Source: an uncultured Bacilli bacterium
Lineage (GTDB): Bacteria > Bacillota_I > Bacilli_A > RF39 > UBA660
Length of the DNA stretch: 64,000 nt
Assembly: GCA_934183185.1 (NCBI GenBank)
Contig: CAKPSO010000002.1
Coordinates: 1-64,000 of the forward strand
Direction: 5' to 3'
Shown: positions 16,537 through 25,102 of the stretch, piece after piece
How the letters are laid out: the number at the start of each line of letters is the position of its first letter
Numbering within the stretch: the stretch's first letter is position 1
Made by a program: the position numbers and the translations under genes
Notes under the pieces: model-generated
Databases searched by the model: none
Seen by the model: only the letters and a program-made list of their open reading frames with translations
What the model was told of the DNA's origin: nothing

Positions 16537-17910
16537 CTAAAACTCTATGTCATCATGGCAGTGACAATCACCATTACATGAACAGTCGTCACCATTATCA
16601 TGGCAATTACATTCATGATCGCTGCAACAACATGCATCATCATCTACTAATGATTCATCTAAATAATACATTAAATAATCAAGTTCAACTGTTGTTTCCT
16701 CTTTAGTTTTATTATTTTTAACTTTAATTTCATTATTTTTTAAGTCTTCATCATTTAGAATGATTAGGAATTTACTATTTAATCTATCTGCCTGTTTAAA
16801 CTGTGATTTTAAACCTCTACCTGTATATTCAGTATCTACTTTAAAGCCACTCATACGAAGTTCCTGTACTAAGGTTGCTGCATATTCTTTTTCTGTATCA
16901 GATACATACATAACGAAACAGTCAATAGTATTATCTATTGGTAGTTCTATGCCTTCTTTTTCTATAGCTAACATAAGTCTACCTATACCCATAGCGAAGC
17001 CTATTCCTGGCACTTCTGGCCCACCTAATTGACTAGATAGTGAATTGTATCTTCCACCAGCCCCAAGTGCATTTTGACTACCGAATCCCTCAACCATTGC
17101 TTCTATCTCAAAAACAGTGTGATCATAATAATCAAGTCCACGTACGACATTTGGATTTACTTCAAAATCAATATCCATCTGTGTAAGATATTCTTGAACA
17201 TTCTCAAATCTTTTGCGGCTTTCATCATTTAGATAATCTATAATCTTAGGAGCTTTTTTCATAATATCAGTATTTTCATCTACCTTACAGTCTAAAATAC
17301 GTAGTGGATTTTTCTCTAAACGATTCTTACAGTCATCACACATTTTATCAATATAAGGTGTAAAGTATTCAATTAAAGATTTGCGATAATTATCACGTGA
17401 TTCTTTGTCACCTAGTGAGTTAATATTTACTTTAATTCCTTTTAATCCTACTAATTTATAGATATTTACAGCCATAGAGATAACTTCAGCATCTATCATA
17501 GGATCATCACTACCTATTACTTCTACACCAAACTGAGTAAGTTCTCTATCTCTACCTGATTGTGGTCTTTCATAACGATACATTGTACCATTATAATATA
17601 GTTTGATAGGTTGTGTTGCTTCTCCATACATTTTGTTTTCAATGTAACTTCTAACTACTCCAGCTGTTCCTTCTGGTCTTAGAGTCATTTTTCTATCTCC
17701 TCGATCGATAAAATCATAGGTTTCTTTAGTAACTATATCACTAGTTTCACCTACCCCTCTATGAAATAATTCACTAGATTCAAATATTGGTGTACGAATA
17801 TACTGATAGTTATATTTTTCACATACTGAGTCTATTAAATCATTTACATATTTCCATTTTTTTGCTTCTATGCCATATATATCATGACATCCCTTTGGTT
17901 TTGTTATCAT
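16537..17910 (-). CDS. hisS: Histidine-tRNA ligase with Cys/His-rich C-terminal tail
   Basis: 457-residue class II HisRS. Motif 2 region TLRPEGTAGVVRSYIE (about residues 76-91), histidine motif 1 VVRGLDYYDHTVFE (about 256-269), histidine motif 2 GGRYNSL (about 285-291) and motif 3 GIGFAMGIGRLM (about 301-312) are all present, followed by the anticodon-binding domain. The protein does not end there. Residues about 423-457 form an acidic tail with nine Cys (427-429, 434, 436, 443, 445, 449, 451) and four His (432, 437, 450, 452), unlike any normal HisRS end and suggestive of metal binding. It lies between the 152-residue unknown gene and aspS under one T-box leader. Confidence 0.96.
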   Translation of the reverse strand: MITKPKGCHDIYGIEAKKWKYVNDLIDSVCEKYNYQYIRTPIFESSELFHRGVGETSDIVTKETYDFIDRGDRKMTLRPEGTAGVVRSYIENKMYGEATQPIKLYYNGTMYRYERPQSGRDRELTQFGVEVIGSDDPMIDAEVISMAVNIYKLVGLKGIKVNINSLGDKESRDNYRKSLIEYFTPYIDKMCDDCKNRLEKNPLRILDCKVDENTDIMKKAPKIIDYLNDESRKRFENVQEYLTQMDIDFEVNPNVVRGLDYYDHTVFEIEAMVEGFGSQNALGAGGRYNSLSSQLGGPEVPGIGFAMGIGRLMLAIEKEGIELPIDNTIDCFVMYVSDTEKEYAATLVQELRMSGFKVDTEYTGRGLKSQFKQADRLNSKFLIILNDEDLKNNEIKVKNNKTKEETTVELDYLMYYLDESLVDDDACCCSDHECNCHDNGDDCSCNGDCHCHDDIEF

Positions 17911-17930
17911 ATTATATTCCTTCTTTCTTT

Positions 17931-18389
17931 TTATTTTTTATATTGTTTGACAAATTGTTCTAAACTTTCTAAATTCTTACAAGCATTAACACAAAAAAAT
18001 AATCCTTCTGTAATTTCTTCATATTTCTTATCTTGATCTAAAACGTCATAGTAATAATAATCAGAATCAAGATGCTTAAATAATGTTAATTCTTCTTTAT
18101 CGTTTAAATCCACTAATTTATTTCCATTTATATCATAAATATTTTTCAAACCATTGGCATGATTTTTGACTTTAGTTCCTATATAATAAATTTTCATATT
18201 TTCAGGTTTTGATAATTCAGAAATTTTTGATAAAGCAAATTGATAATTTGGTAGTTTTTCTTCAAAAATTTTGGCTATTACTTGTAAATTTTCAATATAT
18301 TGACTATTTTCTAATTGTACATTTTCTGATTTCGTTGATCTGAAAAATTTGGGTAATATAGATAATCTACTTACTTTAATATGTTGCAT
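17931..18389 (-). CDS. Hypothetical protein, first gene of the hisS-aspS T-box operon
   Basis: 152 residues, not recognised. It is cytosolic and basic at the N-terminus (KVSRLSILPKFFRSTKSE), with a C-terminal region containing FFCVNACKNLESLEQF. AAGGAGG lies 5 bases before the ATG, a strong ribosome site, and the gene lies directly behind the T-box terminator, 20 bases before hisS. Its position means it is induced together with HisRS and AspRS when charged tRNA falls. A role in His/Asp supply or tRNA quality control is an inference only. Confidence 0.65.
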   Translation of the reverse strand: MQHIKVSRLSILPKFFRSTKSENVQLENSQYIENLQVIAKIFEEKLPNYQFALSKISELSKPENMKIYYIGTKVKNHANGLKNIYDINGNKLVDLNDKEELTLFKHLDSDYYYYDVLDQDKKYEEITEGLFFCVNACKNLESLEQFVKQYKK

Positions 18390-18404
18390 AATATCCTCCT
18401 TACA

Positions 18405-18595
18405 ATATAAAAAGGTAGTCCATCTAAGGACGAGTTTCCCCGTGGTGCCACCTTTATTTTTTCTTAATTCTTTAACGCAGACATACGATTACCATAAATG
18501 AAAAGTGTCTTCATTAGTTATTACTAAGTATTTCCATCAACCATACTCTTTCTATAAGAGATATACTAATTACTCTTCTTTTCAGGTATAAGTTA
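18405..18595 (-). promoter_or_regulatory. T-box riboswitch (Asp, possibly also His) controlling the hisS-aspS operon
   Basis: The minus strand has the T-box consensus AAAGGTGGCACCACGG (about 18450-18435), then a competing terminator GTCC...GGAC-TACCTTTTT ending near 18410. Stem I has the apical GGTTGATGGAAA and a specifier region GAA-GAC-A. GAC at 18507-18509 is an Asp codon in the usual position; shifted by two bases, CAC at 18505-18507 is a His codon. Uncharged tRNA would stabilise the antiterminator. Confidence 0.92.
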
Positions 18596-18624
18596 ATTTT
18601 ACTATAATCATTGGGATTTTTCAA
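18596..18624 (-). promoter_or_regulatory. Promoter of the T-box hisS-aspS operon
   Basis: Minus strand TTGAAA, 17-base spacer, TAAAAT, just upstream of stem I of the T-box leader. Confidence 0.75.
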
Positions 18625-18641
18625 GCTGATTTTCATTTAAA

Positions 18642-19640
18642 TTATCTTAACGTGAATCTTTTAGCCTTAACTGCATGACATGGATCTCTACTAATTTCTT
18701 GATAGTTCTTTAGATATTGTCTTAAAAAGTAAACTTTATCAAGATTGTTATCAAATATCATATCTACTAGTTCAAGGGCAAGTGGAAGATTGATTCTGTT
18801 ATACATATTTAATTCAGTAGCTGAAATTCTATTATTTTCCAGCTTATAATCTAAAAAATCTTCATCAATTAATCCTTTAGTTGGTGCAGTCATTAATTTA
18901 GCTGCTGTATTAATATTATTTTGCCATATAACTTCATTTAGGGTTCCATTTGATGCTCTAAACTCTACGGTATTATCTCCGTATTTATCAGCAAGATCAA
19001 AAATATTAATATGCACAAAACTTAAAGCATTATATTTTTCACTTAATAAGTAACCGTTCTTTAGCATTTCTTTAGTATCTGTATACTTATATGATTTTAA
19101 AAGTTGACAGTATATTGCATCAGCTGTTGGCGGGGCATACTGCCATATGTTTTTTCTGGCATTTACTTTATCTCCATAGAAAAAACGTAATAGTATACTT
19201 TCATAGGCTGCATACACTTTCATGAATTGTAACCAGTACTCTCTATTTTCTCCTAAAATACTAGCTCCAATATGAATGTGGGCACCAGCATTAATATCTG
19301 CATTTGCATGCCTATTTTTTAATTTTTGACATATCAGTTTTATTTCACTCCAAGTTTGTTTTCTATCAGTTAATATTGGTGATATAACTTCACCAACAGA
19401 TATTAATGAACTATCAGTTGTTGATTTCCAATTACTAACCTTTTTACTTACAAATCTATCAATTACTCGCTTTGATAATTTTTCATATTCAATCTCGATT
19501 CCGAAAGTAACTGATTCATCCAAGTTTAAACTAGTACGATAAGATAAGTAATAGTTTTCTATTTGATTAATTAATCCTTCTATATCTGATTTTCCTAATT
19601 CTTGAAAGCTATCATTTCTGGTTTCATCAATATAGTTCAT
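18642..19640 (-). CDS. Putative amidoligase family protein
   Basis: About 332 residues of the amidoligase (COOH-NH2 ligase) family related to glutamine synthetase. FGIEIEYE (about residues 49-56, first Mg/substrate acidic site), DSSLISVGEVISPIL (about 79-93), AGAHIHIGA (about 121-129) and NTVEFRASNGTLN (about 225-237) follow the family order. The enzymes form amide bonds in modified peptides or cell-wall material. No ATP-grasp, glutamine amidotransferase or peptide partner is adjacent, so the substrate is unknown. The start is taken at the ATG at 19640, 6 bases after AGGTG. Confidence 0.8.
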   Translation of the reverse strand: MNYIDETRNDSFQELGKSDIEGLINQIENYYLSYRTSLNLDESVTFGIEIEYEKLSKRVIDRFVSKKVSNWKSTTDSSLISVGEVISPILTDRKQTWSEIKLICQKLKNRHANADINAGAHIHIGASILGENREYWLQFMKVYAAYESILLRFFYGDKVNARKNIWQYAPPTADAIYCQLLKSYKYTDTKEMLKNGYLLSEKYNALSFVHINIFDLADKYGDNTVEFRASNGTLNEVIWQNNINTAAKLMTAPTKGLIDEDFLDYKLENNRISATELNMYNRINLPLALELVDMIFDNNLDKVYFLRQYLKNYQEISRDPCHAVKAKRFTLR

Positions 19641-19710
19641 ATTCATCACCTAAATCGTGGCATATTATACTATAAAATACATTAATAGTCAATTAAAATA
19701 AGGCTAATAA

Positions 19711-20358
19711 CTATTTATCTAAGTCAGAATGTTTGATTATAAAAAGGCTTTTTTCTTTATAGAAAGCATAAAAAATATCAGATAATAATACTTTTTCTTC
19801 CTTTAGAGTATTTTCTAACCAAGCCCTATCTTTACCTATTGCGTTTAATGTTTCATTTTGAATATCACCATCTAGTATGAGTGGTAATGGATAGTTACCA
19901 AATTTATTACCTTTCTTTAAAAATATACTTAACTTACCACTAGTTTCTAGAATTGCATACTCTACTTCTTCTATACTTCTTACATGTTGTTCTCTTAACT
20001 GAGTTAATAAATCATCGATGTTGTATCTTTGCTTTACCATTTCTTTAAAGTTAATTATACCTTTATTTATCATAACTGATGGCACCCCATCAAAGGCATC
20101 TCTTACTTTGGCATTTTTTAGAGAATAAAAAGCCATACCTATTTGTATTAAAACTAAAACTATAATTGGAATGATCGATAAAAAAATACTTTCATGTCTG
20201 TTATCTATTGATATAGCTGCCAGTTCAGCTATTAAGATAGAGACTATTAAATCAACTATTCCTAATTGCCCTACTTCTCTTTTTCCCATAAAACGATATA
20301 AAAAAGTAATTAGTACATAAAATAAAATAGTTCTTTCTAACACAATCCAATATTCCAT
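19711..20358 (-). CDS. YetF/DUF421 family membrane protein
   Basis: 215 residues. Three N-terminal membrane helices (about residues 8-22, 34-48, 58-77) contain the family signature FLYRFMGKREVGQLGIVDLI. They are followed by a cytosolic domain with DAFDGVPSVMINKG and the helix DDLLTQLREQHVRSIEEVEYAILE. Relatives form the YetF group, some of them linked to spore membrane proteins such as SpoVA-operon neighbours. Function is unknown. AGGTGAT precedes the ATG. Confidence 0.88.
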   Translation of the reverse strand: MEYWIVLERTILFYVLITFLYRFMGKREVGQLGIVDLIVSILIAELAAISIDNRHESIFLSIIPIIVLVLIQIGMAFYSLKNAKVRDAFDGVPSVMINKGIINFKEMVKQRYNIDDLLTQLREQHVRSIEEVEYAILETSGKLSIFLKKGNKFGNYPLPLILDGDIQNETLNAIGKDRAWLENTLKEEKVLLSDIFYAFYKEKSLFIIKHSDLDK

Positions 20359-20432
20359 AGTATCACCTAATTTTATTATGATATTTAGAATACTTTTTTA
20401 TTCAGATTCATATCTTTAATTAGGTGATTTAT

Positions 20433-20798
20433 ATGAATTTATTAAAATATGCTAAGGTATTATTATATATTTTAGTACCTATTTTAATACTTAGTGTGAT
20501 TGTGTCTTTATTATATTATTTTAATTTTATTAATATTGTTAGTAGTAGTTATTTGAAACTGATTATTACTTTACTATCAACTTTAGTTGGAGGAATTTAT
20601 ATAGGAAATAAGGCTACAAAAAAGGGGTGGTTAGAAGGTATAAAGGTTGGATTTGAGGTAGTAGTACTGTTATTCTTAATAAGTTATTTAGGGTTTGATA
20701 AGGGTATAAGTATTAAAACTATGATTTATTATTTCTTGATAATTGCTTCATCTATGCTAGGTAGTATGGTTGGTATAAATAGAAGAAAAAGTAACTAA
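20433..20798 (+). CDS. TIGR04086/YrzE family membrane protein
   Basis: 121-residue protein with four predicted membrane helices (about residues 8-28, 41-58, 72-88, 95-112). The central GGIYIGNKATKKGWLEGIKVG segment is characteristic of the small TIGR04086/YrzE family. Function unknown. It is one of only two genes on the plus strand and converges on tgt. The frame opens at GTG 20424, but the ATG at 20433 follows AGGTG with a 7-base spacer. Confidence 0.85.
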   Translation: MNLLKYAKVLLYILVPILILSVIVSLLYYFNFINIVSSSYLKLIITLLSTLVGGIYIGNKATKKGWLEGIKVGFEVVVLLFLISYLGFDKGISIKTMIYYFLIIASSMLGSMVGINRRKSN

Positions 20799-20820
20799 AC
20801 TTAACTAGTTACTTTTTTCT
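20784..20820. terminator. Bidirectional terminator between yrzE-like gene and tgt
   Basis: Stem AAAAAGTAACTA / TAGTTACTTTTTT has A and T runs on both sides, so it can terminate both converging genes. Confidence 0.85.
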
Positions 20821-21926
20821 AAATAATCTTTATAAAATTTATCTCTATATTCAAGCAATTTATCTTCTTTGATGGCTTCTCTTAGTTCTTCTGTTAGACG
20901 AATTAGGAAGCGAATATTATGTATTGATAATAATCTTCCTCCAAGTGACTCATCAACATTTATTAGGTGCCTAATATATGCTTTAGTATAGTTCTTACAG
21001 GTATAACAGTCGCATTCTTCTTCAATTGGAGTAAAGTCTTCTTTATATTTAGCATTTTTTAAACTAATTTTTCCGTGATGAGTAAAAGCATTACCATGGC
21101 GAGCTATTCTAGTTGGAAGTACGCAATCAAACATATCAACTCCACGTATAACTCCTTCAATAATATCAGCTGGTTCACCAACACCCATAAGGTAACGTGG
21201 TTTGTCTTTTGGTAGGAATGGAGTTGAATATTCAATAGCTAAATACATATCTTCTTTTGATTCTCCATCATTAGCTACTCCACCAATACTGTAACCATCA
21301 AAATCTAATTTAACTGTTTCTTTGGCAGAAAATTCACGTAAATCTTTATAAGCTCCACCCTGCACTATTCCAAATAATGATTGTCTAGGATTACTGTGAA
21401 CCAATTTTCCTCTTTTTGCCCATCTGAGTGTCCTTTCAATACTGTTTTTCATGTATTCATATGAAGCACTAGCTGGTGGACATTCATCAAAACTCATAGC
21501 TATATCACTATCAAGCTTATTTTGAATTTGAATTGATTTTTCTGGAGTTAGGAATAATTTAGAACCATCTATATGGCTTTTAAAATAGACTCCTTCTTCA
21601 GTTATATCTTTCGGCCTAGCTAGTGAGAATACTTGAAAACCTCCACTATCAGTTAGTATAGGGCCATTATAGTTCATAAACTTATGTAAGCCACCTGCTT
21701 TATCAATTAGATCCTCTCCTGGTCTTAACCATAAATGGTAGGTATTAGCTAGAATAACTCCAGAGTGAGCTTCATATAATTCTTCAGGCGTTAACATTTT
21801 TACTGTAGCTCTTGTCCCTACTGGCATAAACATAGGAGTTTCTACTGTTCCATAATTAGTTTCAATAGTACCAAGTCTAGCATTAGTATTTTTTTCTTCA
21901 TGTAATAAATTATATTTTATTTTCAT
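20805..21926 (-). CDS. tgt: tRNA-guanine transglycosylase
   Basis: About 373 residues. It exchanges guanine-34 for preQ1 in GUN-anticodon tRNAs, the step before QueA. The nucleophile-containing DSGGFQVFSLARP (near residue 90), GGVANDGESKEDM (near 215), LPTRIARHGNAF (near 265) and the zinc site CDCYTCKNYTKAYIRHL (near 305) are present. The open frame extends to 22004, but that extension overlaps the frameshifted GNAT gene. The ATG at 21926 gives the normal Tgt N-terminus (NLLHEE...ARLGTI). Confidence 0.97.
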   Translation of the reverse strand: MKIKYNLLHEEKNTNARLGTIETNYGTVETPMFMPVGTRATVKMLTPEELYEAHSGVILANTYHLWLRPGEDLIDKAGGLHKFMNYNGPILTDSGGFQVFSLARPKDITEEGVYFKSHIDGSKLFLTPEKSIQIQNKLDSDIAMSFDECPPASASYEYMKNSIERTLRWAKRGKLVHSNPRQSLFGIVQGGAYKDLREFSAKETVKLDFDGYSIGGVANDGESKEDMYLAIEYSTPFLPKDKPRYLMGVGEPADIIEGVIRGVDMFDCVLPTRIARHGNAFTHHGKISLKNAKYKEDFTPIEEECDCYTCKNYTKAYIRHLINVDESLGGRLLSIHNIRFLIRLTEELREAIKEDKLLEYRDKFYKDYLEKSN

Positions 21927-21978
21927 TTTATCACTACTTTCTTTTTTCTTCTTAATATACCCCTTCATGCAATTATTT

Positions 21979-22454
21979 TTATTTTTTTGAGTAACGATAA
22001 TCATAATCTTTATCTTTTCTACCGTTATTTACGTAACCAACTTTTTCAGCTGTTTTTATACTTTTAAGATTGTATATACTAATATTTCCACGAATTTCTT
22101 TAACTTCTTTCATGTTTTCAACAATATACTCTGAAAGATTTTTAGTAATGGGTATGAATAGCCATCACCTCTGAAGTCTGAATGAATTCCGTATTCTAAA
22201 TTAATAGTACCAACAAAATTTAAATTTCCTAGTCTTAGGTAACCAATTAATTTACCATCTTTGTTTTCAATAAGATAAGAATGATTAGGTAGTAATTTGT
22301 CTGTAGTAGATTGTGTCTCTAATTGTTCATCAATATGATAAAATCCATATTTTAAAAAATCATTATCACCAGCTAATTGATGTTTAAACTTGCAATGTAA
22401 AATATTATCTTTACAATAGTTAGTAATGTAAAAATTTCCAATATCTATTTTCAT
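21979..22454 (-). pseudogene. GNAT-family acetyltransferase with a one-base frameshift
   Basis: The N-terminal 105 residues (22110-22454) include YLIENKDGKLIGYLRLG and DFRGDGYSYPLLK, the acetyl-CoA loop region of GNAT enzymes. The frame then breaks in a run of five A at about 22130-22140. With six A the frame continues LSEYIVENMKEVKEIRGNIS and ends with NLKSIKTAEKVGYVNN, the usual C-terminal GNAT segment, stopping at 21979. It is either a recent pseudogene, a slippery homopolymer frameshift or an assembly error. A good ribosome site (AGGAGA) precedes the ATG. Confidence 0.75.
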
Positions 22455-22463
22455 GGGTATCTC

Positions 22464-23492
22464 CTAATATTTTATTAGCATACTATCGCCAAATGAGAAG
22501 AAACGGTATTTTTCTTTTACTGCTTCTTTATAAGCGTTTAGTACATTTTTTCTACCGGCAAGAGCACTAATTAGCATGATAAGAGTTGACTTTGGTAAAT
22601 GAAAGTTAGTAATTAAATAGTCAATGGCTTTAAACTCATAACCTGGATAAATAAAGATATCAGTGTTACCAGTACATTCCCTAAACTCACCATACTTAGT
22701 CATAATAGTTTCAAGGGTTCTAACACTAGTTGTTCCAACAGCTATTATTTTTTTATGATTTTTATGAGTTGATGTTAAAATTTTGGCTGTTTCTTTACTC
22801 ATTTCATAATATTCTGTATGCATTTTATGTTCAAGAATATTTTCTTCTTGAACTGGTCTAAAGGTACCAAGCCCTACATGCAAAGTAACATAAGCTATAT
22901 TTATACCTTTTTCTTTAACTTGTGCTAGTAATTCTTTAGTAAAATGTAGACCTGCAGTTGGAGCTGCACTACTACCTATGTTTTTAGCATATACGGTATT
23001 GTATCTAGTTTGATCTTCTAGTTTTTCGTGTATATATGGTGGTAGTGGCATTGTACCTAGTTTATCAAGTATTTCTAATAATATTCCATTATATATTAAT
23101 TCATACTTACGAATTCCATCTTCACCCTCAAAAATACATTTAGCTTTTAATTCACCATTACCAAAAGAAATAATGGTTCCAACATGTACTCTTTTAGCTG
23201 GTCTAGTTAAACATTCCCAAGTGTCATCTTGAATATCTTTTAATAATAATACTTCAATAATGGCGCCAGTATCTTCCTTAGTTCCAATTAATCTAGCTGG
23301 TAATACTTTGGTATCATTAAGTACTAAAGTATCTCCTTCTTCCATATAATCTAAAATGTCTGTAAAATGTCTGTGTTCTATTTCTCCAGTATTTTTGTCT
23401 AATACCATTAATCTGGATGAATCTCTTTTTTCTAATGGTACTTGGGCTATTAATTCTTCTGGTAAATAATAATCAAAATCTTCTAGTTGCAT
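22464..23492 (-). CDS. queA: S-adenosylmethionine:tRNA ribosyltransferase-isomerase
   Basis: Converts preQ1-34 tRNA to epoxyqueuosine tRNA using the ribose of SAM. About 342 residues from the ATG at 23492; a GTG three codons upstream also opens the frame. It begins LEDFDYYLPEELIAQ, continues with RDSSRLMVLDK and has SSAAPTAGLHFT (near residue 170), NITFHLPKSTL-type LITNFHLPKSTLIMLISALAG (near 290) and RFFSFGDSMLI at the end. The neighbourhood ruvA-ruvB-queA-tgt is conserved in Bacillota. Confidence 0.97.
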   Translation of the reverse strand: MQLEDFDYYLPEELIAQVPLEKRDSSRLMVLDKNTGEIEHRHFTDILDYMEEGDTLVLNDTKVLPARLIGTKEDTGAIIEVLLLKDIQDDTWECLTRPAKRVHVGTIISFGNGELKAKCIFEGEDGIRKYELIYNGILLEILDKLGTMPLPPYIHEKLEDQTRYNTVYAKNIGSSAAPTAGLHFTKELLAQVKEKGINIAYVTLHVGLGTFRPVQEENILEHKMHTEYYEMSKETAKILTSTHKNHKKIIAVGTTSVRTLETIMTKYGEFRECTGNTDIFIYPGYEFKAIDYLITNFHLPKSTLIMLISALAGRKNVLNAYKEAVKEKYRFFSFGDSMLIKY

Positions 23493-23508
23493 TATAATCA
23501 CATCTTTT

Positions 23509-24075
23509 CTATTTTTCTATTAATTTTAATATTTCGTAATAATCTAATTTTTCTATATGAGAAGCAAATTCTTTAGCAAATTCATCTATTTGATTGGATT
23601 TTACTTTGTTTACTTGAGATAATTTGTAGGCATATTCTAGCATTTCAACTCTAGTAAGATTTTCTAATGTTTTAGTACGAACAGCATTTAAAATAGTGCT
23701 ATTGCCAACTATTGGTAATTCTTTTTCAATAGCATTTATTTCTTTTTCGTTAAAGTAATCAGTTAATACAAATAAGCTTCCATATTCTAGTTTAGTTATA
23801 TCTAATTTTCCAAACTTGATTAAACATGAAAGTGTAATGATATAACTGATTTTTTCATCTTTAGAAATAAATAAACCATCTATAAATTCTATAAATTCCA
23901 AGATATGTAACTGAACTTCTTCACTTTCTAATAAAAGTATTGGTAGGTTAGTCCATTTTTGAATGTCATCACTATTTTCTACAATTTCAAATTTTTTACC
24001 TACTATTTTATTTATTTTGTCAATAACTTGTTTTAAAGTCATTGGCTTCATCGGATCTAGTATCTTATCTTCCAT
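23509..24075 (-). CDS. Hypothetical protein between ruvB and queA
   Basis: 188 residues, not recognised. It is acidic and mostly helical with no membrane segment or signal peptide. It begins MEDKILDPMKPMTLKQVI and ends in a leucine/lysine helix. It lies 17 bases after ruvB and 8 bases before queA, hence in the same operon. It may be a lineage-specific insertion into the ruvAB-queA-tgt cluster. Confidence 0.65.
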   Translation of the reverse strand: MEDKILDPMKPMTLKQVIDKINKIVGKKFEIVENSDDIQKWTNLPILLLESEEVQLHILEFIEFIDGLFISKDEKISYIITLSCLIKFGKLDITKLEYGSLFVLTDYFNEKEINAIEKELPIVGNSTILNAVRTKTLENLTRVEMLEYAYKLSQVNKVKSNQIDEFAKEFASHIEKLDYYEILKLIEK

Positions 24076-24093
24076 TTTTTATTCCCCTTTTCT

Positions 24094-25101
24094 TTAATTA
24101 AAAATACTATTTTGATATTCTATTTGCAAGTGTTCATAAGCTAAAGATGTTACCATTCTACCACGTGGTGTTCGTTTTAGAAAGCCTTGTTGTAGAAGAT
24201 ATGGCTCATATACATCTTCTATAGTAGTAACTTCTTCACCAATAGCTGAAGCAACTGATTCAATACCTACTGGGCCACCGTTAAATTTATTAATAATTGC
24301 TAATAATAATTGGTGGTCAGTATCGTCTAATCCCTTATCATCAATCCTTAGACGTTGTAGTGCTTTTTTAGTAATATCAATGTCTATTATACCATTTCCT
24401 TCAACTAATGCAAAGTCCCTAACACGTTTAAATAAACGGTTAGCTATTCTTGGCGTACCTCTACTTCTTCTAGCAAGTTCTCGGCTTGCATCGTCTTCAA
24501 TTGGTACATTTAGTACTTTAGAAGTTCTCTTGACGATATCTATTAATTCTTCTTCTGTGTAATATTGAAGTTTAGCAATGATTCCAAAACGGTCTCTAAG
24601 TGGTGATGTTAAATCTCCAGCTCTAGTTGTAGCTCCCACTAGAGTAAATGGTGGTAGGTTAATTCTAATATTTCTACTATTTCCTTCACCACCAATAATT
24701 ATATCTAATACATAGTCTTCCATTGCTGGATATAATATTTCTTCAATGTATGATGGCATACGATGTATTTCGTCTATAAATAGGACATCTCCCGGCTCCA
24801 ATGAAGATAAAATTGCAGCTAAATCTCCCGATTTTTCAATGCTCGGCCCACTAGCTGTTTTTATATTTACACCTAATTCATTAGCAATGATATTAGCTAG
24901 GGTAGTTTTTCCTAAACCTGGTGGCCCATAGAGTAAAACATGATCTAGTGGTTCAGATCTCATTTTGGCTGCTTCAATATAGACTTTAATGTTTTCTTTT
25001 ACTTCTTTTTGCCCAATATAGTCAGCTAAATACTCCGGTCTTATATTCTGTTCTACACTATCTTCTTCTAGTTCCTCGTTTGTTATTATTCTATCATCCA
25101 T
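24094..25101 (-). CDS. ruvB: Holliday junction helicase motor RuvB
   Basis: About 335-residue AAA+ ATPase that drives branch migration with RuvA. Walker A GPPGLGKT (near residue 60), Walker B DEIHR (near 112), sensor 1 GATTRAGDLTSPLRDRFG (near 155-172) and the C-terminal winged helix with RGR (near 320) are present. The frame opens at 25119, but the ATG at 25101, eight bases after AAGGAG, gives the standard length. It starts one base after the stop of the upstream unknown gene. Confidence 0.98.
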   Translation of the reverse strand: MDDRIITNEELEEDSVEQNIRPEYLADYIGQKEVKENIKVYIEAAKMRSEPLDHVLLYGPPGLGKTTLANIIANELGVNIKTASGPSIEKSGDLAAILSSLEPGDVLFIDEIHRMPSYIEEILYPAMEDYVLDIIIGGEGNSRNIRINLPPFTLVGATTRAGDLTSPLRDRFGIIAKLQYYTEEELIDIVKRTSKVLNVPIEDDASRELARRSRGTPRIANRLFKRVRDFALVEGNGIIDIDITKKALQRLRIDDKGLDDTDHQLLLAIINKFNGGPVGIESVASAIGEEVTTIEDVYEPYLLQQGFLKRTPRGRMVTSLAYEHLQIEYQNSIFN

Positions 25102-25102
25102 C

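Noticed and set aside
21927..22004. N-terminal extension of Tgt (26 residues, Lys/Asn-rich)
   Set aside because: The extension is the out-of-frame end of the GNAT gene; the family N-terminus begins at ATG 21926.
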